Source: JAVRLB01 sp049965455
Lineage (GTDB): Archaea > Thermoplasmatota > Thermoplasmata > Thermoplasmatales > ARK-15
Assembly (NCBI GenBank): GCA_049965455.1
Contig: JBMFWH010000056.1
Span: 1 to 8,297, forward strand
Reading direction: 5' to 3'
DNA: 8,297 nt
Positions 5,451 through 8,297 of the stretch are shown here, piece after piece. Position 1 is the stretch's first letter. Every line of letters begins with the position of its first letter. The translations under genes and the position numbers were made by a program. Under the pieces are notes generated by a model, which did not search any database, had not been told where the DNA came from, and saw nothing but the letters and a program-made list of their open reading frames with translations.

Positions 5451-6791
5451 TTAATGCAGGATCTCAAATTTTTTTATTAGTATCTTATATTTGAATTTAT
5501 CTGGATATACATTTTCAAATTCAGTTTCAACCTCTCCTCTCTGATTATCCACAGGGTCTGACCGCCAATATTTTTTTGGAGGATCAAAATCTACCTGATA
5601 GTCTTCATTGGCAATCATTCTGAACGCATCCAGATTTCCAAAGTAGAAATTTCTTCTTTTTTCATTCTTGTTTTTTATAATATTTCCAAAAGATGGGTCT
5701 ACAGGTATCCAGCCATATGGCTCAATGTACAACTGTGTCCAATCATGAAGTGTTGTATTATATGGCGTAATATACCAGCCACTTTGCCATTTTGCGGGTA
5801 TGCCTGCTATTCTAGACATTGTGATGAGAAGCAGAGACATCATTCCGCAATCTCCTCGCAACGATGTTGCTGTATATTCACTTATGTTATCAAAAAGAAA
5901 GTAATCTGGAACATAGGTGTACCTTACGTTCTCTGTTATCCAATCATATATCTTTTTTGCTTTTTTGAACGGATCTTGTTCGTTAAGAACTATATTTTCA
6001 GTCAGTTTTTTCAGGTAAGGTGTAAATATCACATGCGGGTATTTTTCTGTCAACATATCTGCAATATTAAATTTTTGATTTTTTCTATAATAACTATTTT
6101 TTTCATTTAACGAAAATTCACTGATATCATATTGAAACTCAACATAAAAATTTGCAGCTATAGATTCAAAATATATTGTATTTTGTGCTGAATTGTTTGA
6201 TATTTCAGTATGTTCAGGCTCTGTTTTCAGTATTTTAACATTATCAATGATCCCGTCATCTAATGGAATTGGTAACCATACTCTGTACAATTCCGCATTT
6301 TTTAATGATATTCTTATGCCGGCAGTAATACGATATTTTAGGACTTCTCCCATCTTGATCTTGTCAATTCTCACATTGAGCAGATTATTAGCCTGCTCAG
6401 CTTTTTTAGTTTTGACTATCTTTTGGCCGGAAAGCGCTGGATTTAAAAACAGTAAGTTATCAAAAAATCTTGAAAAGTATAAATATTTGCCATTGAGATA
6501 AACATGATCAAGATAGCCATCATCAAACCAATCCTTGAAGTCAGCGATTCTGAAGTTACTTAACTTTTTTTTCAATATTATTTTTGCCTTTTTTTCTGTA
6601 TATAGATAAATGCTTTTGATTTGAGCCATCCTGTTCAGTTCATATTTTAGTCTATCTTCCATATCCTGGGGTATTTTAAGTTCCAGGTAATTTGTAATCC
6701 TCTTTTTAGCTAATTTGTAATTTCCATCTGATATTGCTTGCTTTATTTCAGCTGGTAATGGGTATGCCAGAAATTCTATTGTACTTTGCAA
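5451..6791 (-). CDS. Transglutaminase-like cysteine hydrolase, substrate unknown
   Basis: The second half carries a transglutaminase-like (papain-fold) core. Counting from the TTG at 6791, the catalytic triad is C315 (LRGDCGMMS), H349 (LHDWTQLY) and D365 (WIPVDPSFG). A helical lead-in, FKKAKKIYDWITENVRYTY, sits at about 275-293 as is usual in this superfamily. The first 300 residues hold a charged helical segment (about 15-80) and a beta-rich region (about 140-235) that resembles an accessory sandwich domain but matches nothing I can name. No signal peptide or membrane helix is visible. Microbial members are mostly peptidases or amidases rather than cross-linkers, so a role in peptide breakdown is plausible but inferred from neighbours. 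There is no ATG start near the N-terminus. The frame could begin at TTG 6821, but the TATA-like box at 6830-6837 is too close for that, whereas TTG 6791 has a GAGATGAG site six bases upstream. The stop codon is one base from that of the convergent NlpC/P60 gene. Confidence 0.8.
   Translation of the reverse strand: MQSTIEFLAYPLPAEIKQAISDGNYKLAKKRITNYLELKIPQDMEDRLKYELNRMAQIKSIYLYTEKKAKIILKKKLSNFRIADFKDWFDDGYLDHVYLNGKYLYFSRFFDNLLFLNPALSGQKIVKTKKAEQANNLLNVRIDKIKMGEVLKYRITAGIRISLKNAELYRVWLPIPLDDGIIDNVKILKTEPEHTEISNNSAQNTIYFESIAANFYVEFQYDISEFSLNEKNSYYRKNQKFNIADMLTEKYPHVIFTPYLKKLTENIVLNEQDPFKKAKKIYDWITENVRYTYVPDYFLFDNISEYTATSLRGDCGMMSLLLITMSRIAGIPAKWQSGWYITPYNTTLHDWTQLYIEPYGWIPVDPSFGNIIKNKNEKRRNFYFGNLDAFRMIANEDYQVDFDPPKKYWRSDPVDNQRGEVETEFENVYPDKFKYKILIKKFEILH
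5469..5475 (+). terminator. Oligo-T run downstream of the NlpC/P60 gene
   Basis: Seven T residues on the plus strand begin 20 bases past the NlpC/P60 stop codon, inside the end of the convergent gene. It is a plausible archaeal terminator that mirrors the minus-strand run at 5438-5443. No hairpin precedes it. Confidence 0.3.
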
Positions 6792-6829
6792 TATATTCTC
6801 ATCTCTTATTTTTTTATGCAATCGATATA

Positions 6830-6837
6830 TTTATAAA
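6830..6837 (-). promoter_or_regulatory. TATA-like box of the transglutaminase-like gene
   Basis: On the minus strand TTTATAAA is followed by more A/T. Transcription would start near 6807, downstream of the TTG at 6821 and about 16 bases before the TTG at 6791. This spacing is the main reason for choosing the later start. The box lies in the 61-base gap after the Ntn hydrolase gene, so the two minus-strand genes may be transcribed separately. Confidence 0.4.
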
Positions 6838-6882
6838 TTTCTACTTACTCTTTAGAGATCATTCAATTTTGGCATTTTATCG

Positions 6883-8166
6883 CTACCAGTAATGTTCAAT
6901 TAGTTCCCACGGTTCTGAGATTATATCTTCTAGATAATTGAAATAGGTCGAATGCTCAGGATGTTTGCTCTTGAAATCCGAAGATATGAAAGAGTCTCCG
7001 CAAGGTTTTCCCCACTTAAAAAACCCCTTTCCAGAAAGTGCAAATAATCCTGTTGTTAATTTGCCATCTATAGATCCTGTAGGGAAAAATGGCGGTTTCT
7101 TGTCAAAGACATCCAGTCTCTCTTCAATTTCTCTGTGCCCGCAAATTGAATTTTTGCCTGGTTTTTCACCATTTATGGAGATATCAAAATGATCCTGAAG
7201 TATCATTTTTGCCTTTTCGACATTCAATGGCTTCAAAGTATTTATCAGAGAATTTAATCTTGCAAATCTGGCAGTATCTGAGTTTATCGAGCCATCATAT
7301 TGTATTGAAGACTCACCCATGATCTCTGGATACTGTACAAGATTGCTTGATACATAATATCCGTTGGACTTTACTGAAAATACATGATTATATGTGGCAA
7401 GTTCCAAAAGACCTATTTTCTTTTCTCGAGCATCACCTATCAGGTAGTCATTAGCATATGCTCCTGTATTTTCCTTGGTGAGAATGTTTGCTACTTCATA
7501 TAGATCTGTCGATTTTTCAATTGCAAGTCTAAGTCTCTGGAATATGGGAGTTCCATCGACATTGTATGTTTTTATTCCATCCAACGTTGTTTCGGATATG
7601 GAAATGCCTCTAGAGTTATAATAGAAATCTGTGCCACTGAAAAGAAACCCGGGAGAAGATTGCATCATAAATAAATTTCCTCTTTCTGGCTTTATTATTT
7701 CCAAATGATTGAAATTCACACCGGTAAAATATCTCCACCAGGTAGTATGAGCAATCACATAATCCCCATTTTCAGTATAGTCTCCATTTGCAATAAATGA
7801 TGTGCAACCACCATTCTTATTTGTCTTCTCCCCTTTTTTATTTTTAATAGATGCTAAATAACTTTCGGCATCAAAAATACAGTTCAATGCTAAAATATCT
7901 TCTTCGGTTAATTTTGATCCTGCATCGTTCAGCCCTTCTGCCATGCCTCTTATTTCTTCTTCAATTTCAAAATCTATTCTGTTTTTAAAATATTTCATAG
8001 AGAACTCTTTTAACCATTGCCAATCTAAACCCCAGTCTTGGCTAAAAGTAAATGAAAATCTTTCTATGGCTTTTTCTATTCTATCTTTGAGATTTTTTCC
8101 TCTGTTTTTACCTATTTCTATAGGTGATCCTGAAAGATATATTATGTCAAACCCTTTGCTGTTCAT
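6883..8166 (-). CDS. C45 / phospholipase B-like Ntn hydrolase (predicted amide hydrolase)
   Basis: The 427-residue protein has the features of cysteine N-terminal-nucleophile hydrolases of the acyltransferase/phospholipase B-like group. Near the N-terminus is a GSPIEIGKNRG motif (13-23). The nucleophile is C121 in NGGCTSF, where self-cleavage between G120 and C121 would expose the catalytic amino group and give a small alpha and a larger beta chain. Supporting blocks are AHTTWWRY (139-146), SGTDFYYNSRGISISETT (177-194), NTGAYANDYLIGDAR (233-247) and ICGHREIEER (341-350). The family hydrolyses or transfers amide-linked acyl groups; the substrate cannot be read from sequence. No leader peptide is present, so it should be cytosolic. 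Given the murein-peptide genes nearby it could remove an acyl or lactyl group from imported peptides, but this is speculation. The ATG at 8166 has no clear TATA box at the expected distance, because a transposon-like sequence ends only 30 bases upstream. Confidence 0.78.
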   Translation of the reverse strand: MNSKGFDIIYLSGSPIEIGKNRGKNLKDRIEKAIERFSFTFSQDWGLDWQWLKEFSMKYFKNRIDFEIEEEIRGMAEGLNDAGSKLTEEDILALNCIFDAESYLASIKNKKGEKTNKNGGCTSFIANGDYTENGDYVIAHTTWWRYFTGVNFNHLEIIKPERGNLFMMQSSPGFLFSGTDFYYNSRGISISETTLDGIKTYNVDGTPIFQRLRLAIEKSTDLYEVANILTKENTGAYANDYLIGDAREKKIGLLELATYNHVFSVKSNGYYVSSNLVQYPEIMGESSIQYDGSINSDTARFARLNSLINTLKPLNVEKAKMILQDHFDISINGEKPGKNSICGHREIEERLDVFDKKPPFFPTGSIDGKLTTGLFALSGKGFFKWGKPCGDSFISSDFKSKHPEHSTYFNYLEDIISEPWELIEHYW

Positions 8167-8185
8167 AATTTATTACTTATGAGTT

Positions 8186-8213
8186 TCTAATGTCAACTAC
8201 TCCTCGCTAAAGC
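8186..8213 (-). other. Possible IS200/IS605 right end with degenerate hairpin (3' omega-RNA region)
   Basis: The minus-strand sequence around 8191-8213 resembles the common 3' terminus of tnpB elements, in which a GCTTTAGC hairpin with a TTTA loop is followed by GGGGAGTAGTTGAC. Here GCTTTAGC (loop TTTA) is flanked by a TCC/GGA pairing, then GGAGTAGTTGACA. The stem is imperfect: two pairs, an internal loop, then three pairs. The match is from memory of such ends, not from an alignment. Confidence 0.4.
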
Positions 8214-8297
8214 TTCGGAACTTGTTGCTGGGCTCCCCATCCACCCATGAGTGGAGTTTCATTGAACCGCAACGATTGGCTGGCTGACAACAGCCTG
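8197..8297 (-). pseudogene. C-terminal end of a TnpB-like (IS200/IS605) protein, partial
   Basis: A minus-strand frame is open from the window edge to a TAG at 8197-8199, giving 32 visible residues that end in KFRSFSEE. Stop and frame coincide with those of typical tnpB genes, whose last codons run into the right-end hairpin (commonly ending like GFSRGE). The stretch is clearly richer in G and C than the neighbouring genes, consistent with a mobile element. The zinc-finger and RuvC regions would lie outside the window, so I cannot tell whether the gene is intact; the pseudogene label here means partial and uncertain. It is on the same strand as the Ntn hydrolase and ends 30 bases before its start. 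Confidence 0.45.

Noticed and set aside
5745..6110. Plus-strand frame with hydrophobic, cysteine-rich translation that might pass for a membrane protein
   Set aside because: It is antisense to the catalytic core of the transglutaminase-like gene; the hydrophobicity follows from the opposite strand's codons.
6965..7322. Overlapping plus-strand frames opposite the Ntn hydrolase gene
   Set aside because: They are antisense to conserved motifs of the hydrolase and lack any promoter or start signal.
1..8297. CRISPR array, tRNA, rRNA or long repeats
   Set aside because: I saw no regularly spaced repeats, no clover-leaf-like segment and no rRNA-like sequence; gaps between genes are all under about 130 bases.

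Overview
The window holds seven complete genes and two partial ones, packed almost without gaps. It looks like archaeal DNA, most likely from a Thermoplasmatales-like, AT-rich euryarchaeote. Three lines of sequence evidence support this. Isoleucine ATA and arginine AGA/AGG codons are used heavily. TATA-like boxes lie about 26-27 bases before the start codons of the epimerase and D-aminopeptidase genes, which is the geometry of leaderless archaeal transcripts. Shine-Dalgarno sites appear mainly inside operons. There is no rRNA, tRNA or ribosomal protein gene to confirm this, so the lineage is an inference; a bacterium such as a Thermotoga-like organism is not formally excluded.

Layout. (1) 1-311, plus strand: the C-terminal end of an unrecognised protein. 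(2) 359-2517, plus strand: a dipeptide epimerase of the enolase superfamily followed closely by a compact PBP4-type D-Ala-D-Ala carboxypeptidase. (3) 2514-4629, minus strand: a DppA-type D-aminopeptidase overlapping a diaminopimelate decarboxylase-like gene by 14 bases. This pair converges on the carboxypeptidase gene with a 4-base overlap. (4) 4630-4756: a divergent promoter region with two TATA boxes and a 12-base perfect palindrome between them. (5) 4757-5449, plus strand: an SH3b plus NlpC/P60 peptidase of the YkfC type. (6) 5451-6821, minus strand: a transglutaminase-like cysteine protein. (7) 6883-8166, minus strand: a C45/phospholipase B-like Ntn hydrolase. (8) 8186-8297: a GC-richer stretch that looks like the 3' end of an IS200/IS605-type tnpB gene and its right end.

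How the genes fit together. The five genes from 359 to 5449 match steps of bacterial murein-peptide breakdown. The carboxypeptidase would trim D-Ala from pentapeptides or open D,D-cross-links. The D-aminopeptidase would split D-Ala-D-Ala. The NlpC/P60 enzyme would cut gamma-D-Glu from the diamino acid. The epimerase would convert L-Ala-D-Glu to L-Ala-L-Glu. The decarboxylase would turn released meso-diaminopimelate into lysine. None of the proteins shows a signal peptide, so the pathway would run in the cytosol on imported peptides. If the host is a wall-less archaeon, this would be a nutritional system feeding on bacterial cell walls. An L,D-carboxypeptidase, an importer and a dipeptidase are not in the window. 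The transglutaminase-like and Ntn hydrolase genes are candidates for missing amide-cleaving steps, but that is speculation. One caution is that the epimerase lacks the arginine that binds the glutamate side chain in the Bacillus enzyme, so its true dipeptide may differ.
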